From an uncultured Holophagaceae bacterium (GTDB lineage: Bacteria > Acidobacteriota > Holophagae > Holophagales > Holophagaceae), in assembly GCA_903937385.1 (NCBI GenBank), contig CAIZZF010000010.1:62001-126000 (forward strand): DNA of 64,000 bases. The letters are read 5' to 3'. Shown here one piece after another: positions 7,950 through 16,347 of this stretch (position 1 is the stretch's first letter; each line of letters starts with the position of its first letter). The notes under the pieces are model-generated. The model did not search any database. It was given only the letters and a program-made list of their open reading frames with translations, and was not told the DNA's origin. The position numbers and the translations under genes were made by a program.

Positions 7950-8771
7950 ATGAAACCCTTCGCCAAGGACCAGTCGAAGAATCCGCCCCCCACCAACTGG
8001 CTGGATCGACTGCTGCGCCGCTTCTCCCGGGCGGCCTACGGCGTGGCGGTGCTGCTCATGTACACCCTGGCCTCCACGGCCCTGGGCCTGGCGGTGGCCC
8101 CGGCCCTCTGGTTCTGGACCCGCGTGCACGCCTGGGCCCTCCCCCTGCCGGGCGTCCTCTCGTGGATTGTCGCCGGCTTTGCGCTGGCCCTCAGCTTCTT
8201 CATCTTCGGCCTGGTCCTGCTGGTGGTGGTGCCGCTCTACAACTGGGTGCTGCCGACCCGCGTGACCCCCTTCAAGGGCGGCTACTACACCCTGGCCGCC
8301 CTGCCCTGGTTCCTGCACAACGGGCTCTTCTACCTGGTGCGCTTCACCTTCCTGCCCTTCGTGACCCTGACCCCCTTCGGCATCTGGTTCCTCAAGGCCA
8401 TGGGCATGAAGATCGGCCGCCACGCCTTCATCAACACCGAATACATCAGCGATCCCCAGCTCATCACCGTCGGCGAGGACGCGGCCCTGGGCGGCAGCGT
8501 GCGCATCTTCGCCCACTACGGCGGCGGCGGCAGCTTCGTCATCGCCCCGGTCACCATCGGCGACCGGGCCACCCTGGGCCTGGGCTGCTGCGTCATGGGC
8601 GATGTGGTGGTGGGCGACGACGCCACCATCCTGCCCCAGAGCGTGCTGCTGCCGGGCAGCCGGGTGGGGGCGGGGGAGACCTGGGGCGGCGTCCCCGCGC
8701 GGAGGATCGAGCGCCACGAGATGGACCACATCAAGGCCGAGATCCGGGGGCTGTCCGAAACCACGGGGTGA
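7950..8771 (+). CDS. Membrane-anchored left-handed beta-helix acyltransferase
   Basis: The 273-residue protein begins with a basic segment and about three hydrophobic helices (roughly 28-50, 58-92 and 105-140). A hexapeptide-repeat region follows from about 148, with the [LIV]-G-x-x-x-x rungs MKIGRHAFI, ITVGEDAAL and VTIGDRATLG. The C-terminal tail WGGVPARRIERHEMDHI is typical of maltose/galactoside O-acetyltransferase-type enzymes, where the beta-helix trimer binds the acyl-CoA. It probably acylates a lipid-linked or surface sugar at the membrane. Its last 29 codons are duplicated 122 bp downstream. Confidence 0.8.
   Translation: MKPFAKDQSKNPPPTNWLDRLLRRFSRAAYGVAVLLMYTLASTALGLAVAPALWFWTRVHAWALPLPGVLSWIVAGFALALSFFIFGLVLLVVVPLYNWVLPTRVTPFKGGYYTLAALPWFLHNGLFYLVRFTFLPFVTLTPFGIWFLKAMGMKIGRHAFINTEYISDPQLITVGEDAALGGSVRIFAHYGGGGSFVIAPVTIGDRATLGLGCCVMGDVVVGDDATILPQSVLLPGSRVGAGETWGGVPARRIERHEMDHIKAEIRGLSETTG
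8684..8771 (+). repeat. Direct repeat copy 1: 3' end of the acyltransferase gene
   Basis: This 88-bp segment covers the last codons and stop of the acyltransferase and recurs at 8806-8893. Every sense-codon difference between the copies is synonymous. Confidence 0.9.
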
Positions 8772-8805
8772 CGCCGCCTACGGTCTCTGATGCTCGCCAC
8801 TCGCC

Positions 8806-8893
8806 GGGCGGCGTCCCCGCGCGGAGGATTGAGCGCCACGAGATGGATCACATCAAGGCCGAGATCCGGGGACTGTCCGAAACCACCGGCTAG
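8806..8893 (+). pseudogene. Orphan duplicate of the acyltransferase C-terminus
   Basis: Read in its own frame this copy encodes the same residues as the end of the upstream gene (GGVPARRIERHEMDHIKA and on to a terminal TTG). It closes with TAG where the intact gene has TGA. Sense-codon differences are ATC/ATT, GAC/GAT, GGG/GGA, ACG/ACC and GGG/GGC, all silent. The offset of 122 bp is not a multiple of three, and nothing upstream of 8806 continues the frame as an acyltransferase. It is therefore a remnant 3' end, not an extension of the gene. Confidence 0.8.
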
Positions 8894-8989
8894 GCAGGGG
8901 CTCTGCAGGATCACTAGTCAATCCCGGCCGATCCCGGGACAATGGACGTTTCTCCCTGGGGCCATCCCCTTTCCTTTGCGGTTGATGCC

Positions 8990-9868
8990 ATGCGCCTACC
9001 TGCCTTCCTGACCTTCCCGCTCCTCTCGGTGGCCCTGCTGGCCCAGGCGCCGACGCCCTCGCTGGGCGACCGGGTGAAGACCGAGCGGCCCGTGGTCGAG
9101 AAGCTGCTGGCCAGCTTCGACTACCCCGAGGCCAAGACCCGGGCCGAGGCCCTGCTGCCCGCCACCCGCCCGGCCTTCAACAAGACGGACAACACCACCC
9201 TGATCCAGAGCTGCTCGACCTTCCTGGACTCGGCCGAGGCCTACCGCCTGGCCACGGAAGCCGCGGACTCGGCTGGAGCCTGGGAGAAGGCCCTCGAGTA
9301 CGCCAAGGCCGCCCAGGGTCTGGCTGCCGAGTGCTATGCGGGCCTGAAGGATCCCTTCGCCAACATGGTCGCCTACTACAACCAGGCGGGTGTCCGGGCC
9401 AAGCAGGTGCTGGACGAGAACGACGCCCGCATCAAGGAGCTGAAAGCCAAGACCAACCTCGATCCCGGCGAGCGCCAGGAGCTGGACCTGGCCCTCAGCG
9501 TGGAGAAGGAGCTCGTGGACAGCGCCAAGTGGGTGAAGTTCTTCCAGACCTACTTGGACGTCAGCAAGCGCGAGAGCGTGGCCTACGACCCCCTGGTCAA
9601 GGTCATGCAGGAGAAGCTCAAGGGCGAAGCCGATCAGGTGGCCGAGTACAAGGCCGGCAACGGCGATGTGCTCAAGTGGGTGGAAGCGGTCATCTCACCC
9701 CCCGCCTACCTGGAAGCCCAGGGCGACAAGGCGGGCCGGGCCCGTTGGCTCTACCGGCTGGCCGTGCTCGACCCCGAGAGCAAGAAGGTCCAGCACCAGC
9801 TCGACATCCTGCACGGCAGGGCCGTGGCCGCCCCGGCCAAGCCCGCCAAGAAGGGCAAGAAGGGCTGA
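8990..9868 (+). CDS. Exported helical protein of unknown function
   Basis: The start at 8990 places a signal peptide (MRLPAFLTFPLLSVALLAQA) at the N-terminus; a start 48 bp upstream would only add an unlikely leader. The 292-residue product is otherwise rich in alanine, glutamate and lysine. It reads as a solenoid of helices resembling TPRs, with tail segments such as WLYRLAVLDPESKKVQHQLD. It ends in a strongly basic KPAKKGKKG. It probably acts in the periplasm as a scaffold; I do not recognise a named family. It ends 20 bp before rnr and may be co-transcribed with it. Confidence 0.7.
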   Translation: MRLPAFLTFPLLSVALLAQAPTPSLGDRVKTERPVVEKLLASFDYPEAKTRAEALLPATRPAFNKTDNTTLIQSCSTFLDSAEAYRLATEAADSAGAWEKALEYAKAAQGLAAECYAGLKDPFANMVAYYNQAGVRAKQVLDENDARIKELKAKTNLDPGERQELDLALSVEKELVDSAKWVKFFQTYLDVSKRESVAYDPLVKVMQEKLKGEADQVAEYKAGNGDVLKWVEAVISPPAYLEAQGDKAGRARWLYRLAVLDPESKKVQHQLDILHGRAVAAPAKPAKKGKKG

Positions 9869-9888
9869 GAAGGTTGTAACCTCAGGGC

Positions 9889-12210
9889 ATGGCCCGACGC
9901 TCCGCCCCCCGCATCCCCAACCGCGCCCCGTCGCGCACCCCTGACCGACGGGAGCCGCCCCGGCCAGCGAAGCCCGCGACCCCGGGCCTGCGCCTCTATG
10001 AGACCTTTGAGGCCACCTTTCTGGGTCATCCCGAGGGGGCCGGCGGCTTCTTGAGGGTCACCGGGGCGCCCAAGGGTCCCGGCCGCGATGTGCTGGTGGA
10101 CTGGCGGGATGCCCACGGCGCCATCCACGGCGACCGGGTTGTGGCCGAGGTCACCGGCGAGGGCTGGGACGGCCGGCCCAAGGCGCGGGTGACCGAGATC
10201 AAGGCCCGGGGGGAAGTGCCCCTGCCCGGCACCCTGCAGCAGCAGCCCTGGGGCTGGCGCGTGGTGCCCCTGGAGCCGCGGCTCTCCCAGATCATCACCG
10301 TGCCGCCCACGGACCTGGCCGAGGACGGCGAGCTGGTCAGCGTGCGCCTGGACCCGGATCCCGAGGCCAAGCAGCTGCGGGGCACCGTGGTGGCGCGGCT
10401 GGGCAAGAAGACCGACCTGAAGATCGAGAACCGGCTCACGGCGGCCTTGTTCAACCTGCGCACCACCTTCCCGGATGCGGTGATGCAGGAGCTGGCCCCC
10501 TTTCCGACGTCCATTCCCGCCGCGTGGGTGGCAGGCAGGGAGGACCTGCGGGAGACCCTCACCTGCACGGTGGATCCTCCGACCGCCAAGGACTTCGACG
10601 ACGCCATCAGCCTGGAGATCCTGCCGCCTTCCGAGGGCGGCGGCTGGCTGCTGGGCGTCCACATCGCGGACGTGAGCCACTACGTCGCCGACGGCGGCCC
10701 CCTGGACGAGGAGGCCCGCCTGCGGGGCACCTCGGTGTATTTCCCGGACGAGGCCATCCCCATGATCCCGGAGCGCCTCAGCGGCGACCTGTGCAGCCTG
10801 CGGGAGGGCGTGGACCGGCTCACCATGACCGCCTGGATGACCCTCTCGCCGGACCTGGACGTGGTGGAGACCCGCCTCACGGAGAGCGTCATCCGCAGCG
10901 CGAAGCGCCTCACCTACGACGAAGTGAAAGAGGCCTGCCTGGACCTGTCCCCCCGCAAGCGGGCAGAGCTGGGCGAGCCCCTCTGCGCCCTGCTGGAGGA
11001 GGCCCTGGTGGTCTCCCGCCGCCTGACCAAGCTGCGCCTGGGCCGGGGCGCCATGAACCTGGATACCGAGGAAGCCGAGTTCATCTTCGACGAGGAGGGC
11101 CGGCCCGTGGACGCCCGCCGCTACCCCCGCCACGACGCCCACCGGATGATCGAGGAGTTCATGCTGCTGGCCAACGAGGCCGTGGCGAGCTTCTTCACCC
11201 GCAAGAAGATCCCCTCCATCTACCGCATCCACGACGAGCCCGATCCGCTCAAGCTCGAGGTCTTCGCGGACGTGGCCCGCACCTTCGGCCTGCTCAAGCC
11301 CAAGGAGGTGCCCACGCCCGAGCACCTCAACGCCATGCTCGACAAGATCCGGGGCGGCCCCCTGGAGGCCATGATCAACGTGCTGCTGCTGCGGAGCCTG
11401 AAGAAGGCCGAATACAGCGTGGAGAACATCGGCCACTCGGGCCTGGCCCTGCAGGACTACCTGCACTTCACCAGCCCCATCCGCCGCTACCCCGACCTGA
11501 TCGTGCACCGCGTGCTGCGGCAGGTGCTCCGGGGCCAGCCCCTGCCCGAGGCACTCCACAGCCACCTGGCCGTGCTGGCCAAGGGCGCCAGCGACTCGGA
11601 GCAGAAGGCCACCGAGGCCGAGCGCGAGAACGCCAAGTGGAAGTCCTGCCTGCTCATGAAGTCCCGCATTGGGCAGCGCTTCCAGGGCCGGATCCAGGGC
11701 TACTCCGCCAAGGTGGTGTTCATCACCCTGGAGTCCCCCTTCGTCGAAGTGGGCGTCCCCCTGGCGGCCCTGGGCGGGGACTTCTGGGTGGACGAGCACC
11801 GCACCAAGGCCACGGGCCAGCGCGGGGCCGTGGTGCTCACCATCGGCGACGCGGTGCAGGTGGAGATCACCGCCGTGGACGAGGACCTGCGCCGCATCAG
11901 CGCCTGGGTGCTGGAAGCCAAGTCCCAGGATGCCCATGGCAAGCCCTTCCTGTTCGTGCCGACCCTGGCCGCCCCCGCCCTGCTGAAGGAAGGCGACCTG
12001 GAGCCGCCCAAGCGCCGCGGCGCCCAGACACGCGGTGGCGCCCCAGAGCGCGGTCCCCGGGGCCGAAGGGAGGCCGCGCCCAAGGGCCGCCCCCCGAAGA
12101 AGGCCCAGGTCAGCGGCCGGAAAGCTGGCGGCGGCAGCCCGACCCGGGAGGCCAGCCCCAAGCCACCCAAGGGCTCTGTGCGCGGTACGGGCAAGCGGAA
12201 GGGTCGGTGA
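9889..12210 (+). CDS. rnr: Ribonuclease R (RNB-family 3'-5' exoribonuclease)
   Basis: The 773-residue protein has the RNase II/R layout: a basic N-terminal region, cold-shock-like domains (about 40-200) and the RNB catalytic domain (about 220-560). The metal-binding DFDDAISL, with aspartates at 235, 237 and 238, and the substrate-channel IGHSGLALQDYLHFTSPIRRYPDL lie in the RNB domain. An S1 domain (about 585-680) and a lysine/arginine-rich tail complete it. The tail is expected to help unwind structured RNA. It degrades structured RNAs processively in the cytoplasm. The stop overlaps the GTG start of ruvC, so the two genes are coupled. Confidence 0.95.
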   Translation: MARRSAPRIPNRAPSRTPDRREPPRPAKPATPGLRLYETFEATFLGHPEGAGGFLRVTGAPKGPGRDVLVDWRDAHGAIHGDRVVAEVTGEGWDGRPKARVTEIKARGEVPLPGTLQQQPWGWRVVPLEPRLSQIITVPPTDLAEDGELVSVRLDPDPEAKQLRGTVVARLGKKTDLKIENRLTAALFNLRTTFPDAVMQELAPFPTSIPAAWVAGREDLRETLTCTVDPPTAKDFDDAISLEILPPSEGGGWLLGVHIADVSHYVADGGPLDEEARLRGTSVYFPDEAIPMIPERLSGDLCSLREGVDRLTMTAWMTLSPDLDVVETRLTESVIRSAKRLTYDEVKEACLDLSPRKRAELGEPLCALLEEALVVSRRLTKLRLGRGAMNLDTEEAEFIFDEEGRPVDARRYPRHDAHRMIEEFMLLANEAVASFFTRKKIPSIYRIHDEPDPLKLEVFADVARTFGLLKPKEVPTPEHLNAMLDKIRGGPLEAMINVLLLRSLKKAEYSVENIGHSGLALQDYLHFTSPIRRYPDLIVHRVLRQVLRGQPLPEALHSHLAVLAKGASDSEQKATEAERENAKWKSCLLMKSRIGQRFQGRIQGYSAKVVFITLESPFVEVGVPLAALGGDFWVDEHRTKATGQRGAVVLTIGDAVQVEITAVDEDLRRISAWVLEAKSQDAHGKPFLFVPTLAAPALLKEGDLEPPKRRGAQTRGGAPERGPRGRREAAPKGRPPKKAQVSGRKAGGGSPTREASPKPPKGSVRGTGKRKGR

Positions 12211-12743
12211 TCGTTCCCCCAGCGCCCACCCGCTGCCTCGGGGTGGACCCGGGCTCCCTGGCCTGCGGCTGGGCCGTGGTGGAGCGCTGCGGCTCCCGCC
12301 TGACCCTGGTGGAGGCGGGTGTGATCCGAAGCCCCCGGGGCGCCGACTTCGACCAGCGCATTCACGGCATCCACCTGCGGCTGGCCGAGGCCATCGCGGC
12401 CCACGCGCCAGGGTTCATGGCCGTGGAGTCGCCCTTCGTGGAGAAGAACGCCGCCACGGCCCTGAAGCTGGGCCAGATCCGCGGCGGCATCCTGCTGACG
12501 GCGGCCCTGCACGGCCTGCCCGTGGGGGACTACAACCCCATGCAGGTAAAGAAGGCCGTCAGCGGCTACGGCTGGGCGGACAAGACCCAGGTGGGGAAGA
12601 TGGTGATGACCCTTCTGAACCTGAAGGAGCCCCTGGCGGCCGACGCGGCGGATGCGGCGGCCGTGGCCATCGGCCACCTGCTGGCCACGCGGTCCTTTTT
12701 GGCAGCGCTCCCGAAGCCCCCGGCGAGGTCATCGCGGACCTGA
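12207..12743 (+). CDS. ruvC: Crossover junction endodeoxyribonuclease RuvC
   Basis: The start is a GTG at 12207 overlapping the rnr stop (GTGA). The 178-residue product is an RNase H-fold Holliday-junction resolvase. Asp14 in CLGVDPGS, Glu74 in AVESPF, and Asp146 and Asp149 in LAADAADAAAVAIGH form the expected acidic tetrad. It cleaves four-way junctions as a dimer together with RuvAB. ruvA and ruvB are not adjacent, which is not unusual. Coupling to rnr is less common and may simply reflect compact gene packing. Confidence 0.95.
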   Translation: MIVPPAPTRCLGVDPGSLACGWAVVERCGSRLTLVEAGVIRSPRGADFDQRIHGIHLRLAEAIAAHAPGFMAVESPFVEKNAATALKLGQIRGGILLTAALHGLPVGDYNPMQVKKAVSGYGWADKTQVGKMVMTLLNLKEPLAADAADAAAVAIGHLLATRSFLAALPKPPARSSRT

Positions 12744-12818
12744 AGGTCTTGTTATTCAAGGGCTTTCCGAATTGTCACGTCGTCTATGACAAAACTCTTC
12801 GTAACTCGTGACATTTCT

Positions 12819-12834
12819 TGTGATGCCTATCACT
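12819..12834. promoter_or_regulatory. CRP/FNR-family binding-site-like palindrome
   Basis: TGTGATGCCTATCACT matches the CRP consensus TGTGA-N6-TCACA at nine of ten positions. It is centred about 60 bp before the start of the 65-residue ORF. It could also be read by another CRP/FNR-superfamily regulator. Only one such site was noticed. Confidence 0.5.
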
Positions 12835-12886
12835 AGCCTCGGTCACGACACCTGGTGATGATGGTCGAGTAGCACACGGAGCAGCC

Positions 12887-13084
12887 ATGCACATGGACAC
12901 CGCCGTTCGATCGCACAACCCGGCCTTCTGGACCACGGCTGAGCGCCTGCACGAAGTGTTCAACCAGCTGGAGCGCCAGATGAGCGTCTCGCCTCGCGGC
13001 CTCGCCGTGCTGCGCCAGGTCCAGGCCCTCGAGGCCGAATTCGAAGCCGAGGTGATGCACCACAGCCGCGTCGTAGCAGCGTAG
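12887..13084 (+). CDS. Small hypothetical protein (65 aa)
   Basis: A short reading frame starting MHMDTAVRSHNPAFW after a weak ribosome-binding site (GAGCAGCC). The product is predicted to be almost entirely helical, with heptad-like leucines (LHEVFNQLERQM, VQALEAEFEAEV), and may dimerise as a coiled coil. Support comes from its isolated position between a CRP/FNR-like site and a strong hairpin at 13100-13132, and from codon use like the neighbours. I do not recognise it. Confidence 0.6.
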   Translation: MHMDTAVRSHNPAFWTTAERLHEVFNQLERQMSVSPRGLAVLRQVQALEAEFEAEVMHHSRVVAA

Positions 13085-13099
13085 CTTCGGCACCACCCA

Positions 13100-13132
13100 G
13101 CAGAGAGGCCCGGCGATGCCGGGCCTCTCTGC
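13100..13132 (+). terminator. Strong GC-rich hairpin after the small ORF
   Basis: A 15-bp perfect stem (GCAGAGAGGCCCGGC and its reverse complement) around a GAT loop, 15 bp after the stop. There is no T-run, so it may stabilise a 3' end or stop transcription with Rho. Confidence 0.65.
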
Positions 13133-13284
13133 GTACGGGAAGGCCCCGGGCAAGGGTTGGCCTGACCCGACCCCTGGACCGGATTCCCCCGCCACGCGGG
13201 CGGTGGGTCAAGAGCAGCCGTCCGGAACCCGATGACTACAGCATCAAGCTTATGTTTTTTCTTCATGGCAAAGGAGATACTCCC

Positions 13285-16194
13285 GTGGAAAGCCCCTGCG
13301 AGGTCGCCATGGAATCCCTCCGCTCCGAGTTCCTCTCCCTGGCCACAGCGGCCCTGCTGGGTGTTCTGACGGGCTGCGGCGGCGGCTCCGGGGGGGGGAC
13401 GACCCCCCAAGCCACGCCACCCGCCCAGGCCCTTCCGGTGCTTCTGCAACAGCCCCAGGACGCCACCGTCCTCGTGGGGGCCCCGGTGTCCTTCACCATG
13501 AAGGCAAGCTCTGCGGACCCGATGACCATCCAGTGGTATCGCGGCACCAGCGCCCTGGCGGGAGCGACGGCAGAGACCTACACCCTCCCTGCCACCGTCA
13601 AGGCGGACAGTGGCAGCACCTTCAAGGCCACAGTAACGAACCTCGCCGGCACGGTGACCACTGCTGCCGCCAGGCTGACCGTCAATGAACCTCCGGGGCA
13701 GGCCCCGGTGTTCACCCTCCACCCCCAGAGCCAGACCGCCAGCGTCGGCAACTGGCTGCTCTACAGCGTGGAGACCCTCTCGACGACCCCCGTGACCTAC
13801 GCCTGGTACGTGGGGGGGATGCTCAGCCAAAAGGGCCCTGGGACCTATTTCGATACGAGGCCTCTGACGATGGCCGACACGGGGCTGGTCTACTACGTGG
13901 TCGCCACCAATGCCTATGGGTCGACCACCAGCAACTCGGCGACCCAGACGGTGGTTCCGAGTGGCGTGGCCACGGTGACCATCAACCCCTTCCACATCAC
14001 CCTGCAGGCGGGGCAATCCTCCTTCTTCACCTCCTATGTCACCGGGGTGGAGAACACCCGGGTGACCTGGAGCCTGGCAGAGCCCGGGGGCGGCACCCTG
14101 ACCCTTCCCGAACCTGATGCCCCTAATCAGAGCGGGGTGACCTACCGGACGCCCTCCGCCAATGGTGTCTATGCCACCGGCGTCTATCACCTCGTGGCCA
14201 CGAGCGTGGCGGACCCCACCCGGAAGTTCACGTCGACCCTCACGGTCACCATGCCCACCACGCCCCCCGTCGTGGCGACCCAGCCTTCCAATCAGGTGGG
14301 CAAGGTCGGCTCCCTGGTGGTCTTCACGGCAGCCATGGCCGACGAACCGGCCACCCGACCCATTGGCTTTCAGTGGTACAAGAATGGCGCTCCCTTCGAG
14401 TACTACCAGACAGCCTATGGACTCCGCCCTTCCACTGAGCTGCTCTTCACCGCCCGGGCAGAGGACGACCAAGCCAAGTTCCGGTGTGAGGCCCAGGCCG
14501 TGGTGAACGGCAGCCTGGTATCGGTGCTGACAGCCGAGGCCACCCTGAGGGTCACCACCACCAACCCCGACTACTCCGTGGCCAAGGTGATCGTCAGCCA
14601 GGGGCCCCAGCGGGAGGACAACTCGATTCCCCTCATCGAGGGTCGCATGGCGGTCTTCGCCGTCTGGCCCCTGTCCAACCACACCACGCCCAATGCCATC
14701 AAGGCCACCGTCCGGGTCTTCAGCTCAGGAGATCAGCTGCTGTATACCTCCACGGAGGAACAGGCGGCCAAAGCGGGGCAGGATGCCTCCACCGAGGACT
14801 CGACGCGGGTGGCGCTCACCCGGATCCCTGGCGCCTACATGAAGGCGGGCAACCGGTACACGGTCGAGCTCAACCGCCTCAACGAGGCCGAGGAAGACCT
14901 GCACGACAACAACCTCTGGCCGACGGGGGCCTCCGCCCTCTCGGGCACGAAGGGCTACGCACCCACCTGGGAGAGCCGGAGGATCAAGCCCCTCCGGGTC
15001 AAGCTGGTCCCGGTCCAGACCAATGCCGGAACGCCGGACATCGACCTCGCTCTGGATACCGGCTGGATCGCGAGGTATCTCCCGGTGGCCGACCTGGCCG
15101 TGGAGAAAACCCCGGCATGGCCCTCGCCCATCCAGGACATCTACAACACCTCCTGGGTTGAGGGTCTCTTCACCGGACTGATGGCCAAGCGTCTGGCGGA
15201 AGATCCGGCTGCCTACTATTACGGGGCTCTGGAGGCGACACCCGGGGGCTTTTCTGGGCTGGCGAATCTGGGGGACCCCGGAAACACCACCAACCGGGAG
15301 GCCATCGGCCTCGATGACATGGGCACGCTCCCCCATGAACTGGGTCATACCCTGGGGTTTGGTCACGCAGACTGCGGGGGACCCTCGGGAATCGACACCC
15401 GGCTCTACCCGGACGGATCCACCCATGCGCACTTCTGCGCCATCGCCGGGGACCTGCAGGCGAGCTACCTCGGCCTCAAGGCCGGCCGGGACCTGATGTC
15501 CTACTGCTGGCCCCAGGGGATCTCGGATCGCTTCTGGGACGTGCTCATCGCAGCGCGGGCGGCCTCGAGCACCGCGGCCATCGCCAACCAGGGCGAGCCC
15601 GAAGGCCAGCTCCAGCTTAACGATGCACCCCTGAAGCCCTCGCAGCGTCAGGACGTGCTGATGCTGCTGGGAAGCCGGAACGGCCAAGCCTACACCCTGT
15701 TCCCGCCACTGAAGATCAAGTCCATCCCGACGGATGCCAGCGCCCTCCTGAACCCGCAGGGGCAGGGTGGGGAGTGGCTGCGGGTGGAGCTCCTGAACCG
15801 GCGCCAGGAGGTCATCTTCACCACGCAGCTAAGGCTGGGTGAGCTCTCCGACAAGGCCTTCGGCGAGCGGCTGTTCGGGGCCAACCTCCCGGCCCCGCGC
15901 GAGCCCCTGGGCGCCATCGTCCTGAGGGACGCCCAGGGCCAGCAGGTCTGCCGCCTGGAGGGCGAGGACTTCGCCGCTCCCCCGGAGCTGGCCTCCTCCT
16001 CCGAGGGGGTCAAGGTGCTGGACTCCAACGGCGGCGGCTTCACCCTGGTCCAGGACCCGGACACCTTCGAGGTGCTGGCCGTGCTCCTGGGAGAGCACCG
16101 CCAGGCCAAGGTCCCCCACCGTCCGGGACAGAGACTCCAGGTGCTCTCAGCCAGAGGGCTCGCCCAATCCGTCGCGGAGCACCCCGGGCGCTGA
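13285..16194 (+). CDS. Ig-like-domain lipoprotein with metzincin-type zinc protease motif
   Basis: The GTG at 13285 has an ideal ribosome-binding site (AAGGAG, 8 bp away) and gives 969 residues. A signal peptide ends in the lipobox LTGC (Cys31), followed by a glycine/threonine linker. Several Ig/PKD-like beta domains (about 55-440, with repeated W-Y patterns such as IQWYRG and FQWYKNG) come next. A protease-like region contains HELGHTLGFGH at 684-694, the HExxHxxGxxH signature whose three histidines bind zinc. LMSYCWP about 50 residues later may be the Met-turn. The C-terminal ~230 residues are beta-rich. The protein should be anchored on the outer membrane and cut extracellular protein. The family is closest in style to M66/M12-like secreted metalloproteases; the precise clan member is uncertain. 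Confidence 0.85.
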   Translation: MESPCEVAMESLRSEFLSLATAALLGVLTGCGGGSGGGTTPQATPPAQALPVLLQQPQDATVLVGAPVSFTMKASSADPMTIQWYRGTSALAGATAETYTLPATVKADSGSTFKATVTNLAGTVTTAAARLTVNEPPGQAPVFTLHPQSQTASVGNWLLYSVETLSTTPVTYAWYVGGMLSQKGPGTYFDTRPLTMADTGLVYYVVATNAYGSTTSNSATQTVVPSGVATVTINPFHITLQAGQSSFFTSYVTGVENTRVTWSLAEPGGGTLTLPEPDAPNQSGVTYRTPSANGVYATGVYHLVATSVADPTRKFTSTLTVTMPTTPPVVATQPSNQVGKVGSLVVFTAAMADEPATRPIGFQWYKNGAPFEYYQTAYGLRPSTELLFTARAEDDQAKFRCEAQAVVNGSLVSVLTAEATLRVTTTNPDYSVAKVIVSQGPQREDNSIPLIEGRMAVFAVWPLSNHTTPNAIKATVRVFSSGDQLLYTSTEEQAAKAGQDASTEDSTRVALTRIPGAYMKAGNRYTVELNRLNEAEEDLHDNNLWPTGASALSGTKGYAPTWESRRIKPLRVKLVPVQTNAGTPDIDLALDTGWIARYLPVADLAVEKTPAWPSPIQDIYNTSWVEGLFTGLMAKRLAEDPAAYYYGALEATPGGFSGLANLGDPGNTTNREAIGLDDMGTLPHELGHTLGFGHADCGGPSGIDTRLYPDGSTHAHFCAIAGDLQASYLGLKAGRDLMSYCWPQGISDRFWDVLIAARAASSTAAIANQGEPEGQLQLNDAPLKPSQRQDVLMLLGSRNGQAYTLFPPLKIKSIPTDASALLNPQGQGGEWLRVELLNRRQEVIFTTQLRLGELSDKAFGERLFGANLPAPREPLGAIVLRDAQGQQVCRLEGEDFAAPPELASSSEGVKVLDSNGGGFTLVQDPDTFEVLAVLLGEHRQAKVPHRPGQRLQVLSARGLAQSVAEHPGR

Positions 16195-16347
16195 GGCAGC
16201 CCAGGATGCCCCCGAGCGGCGGAAGGGACCCGCAGAGAGGAGCACCTTGAAGCGCTGGATGCAGGGAAGGCTTGAACCCAGGCCCCAGGAAGGCGACACT
16301 GCGCCATCCTGCCTGCCCTCACCATTCCTTCCAGTAGGTCCCAAATC

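Noticed and set aside
8162-8893. Longer plus-strand frame running through the duplicated acyltransferase tail
   Set aside because: It is out of frame with the acyltransferase for most of its length and only picks up the orphan tail's frame; no start signal supports it.
9751-11937. 728-codon antisense reading frame opposite rnr
   Set aside because: It lies wholly under the strongly supported RNase R gene, has low-complexity Gly/His/Gln/Leu composition and no domain. It is a GC-rich shadow.
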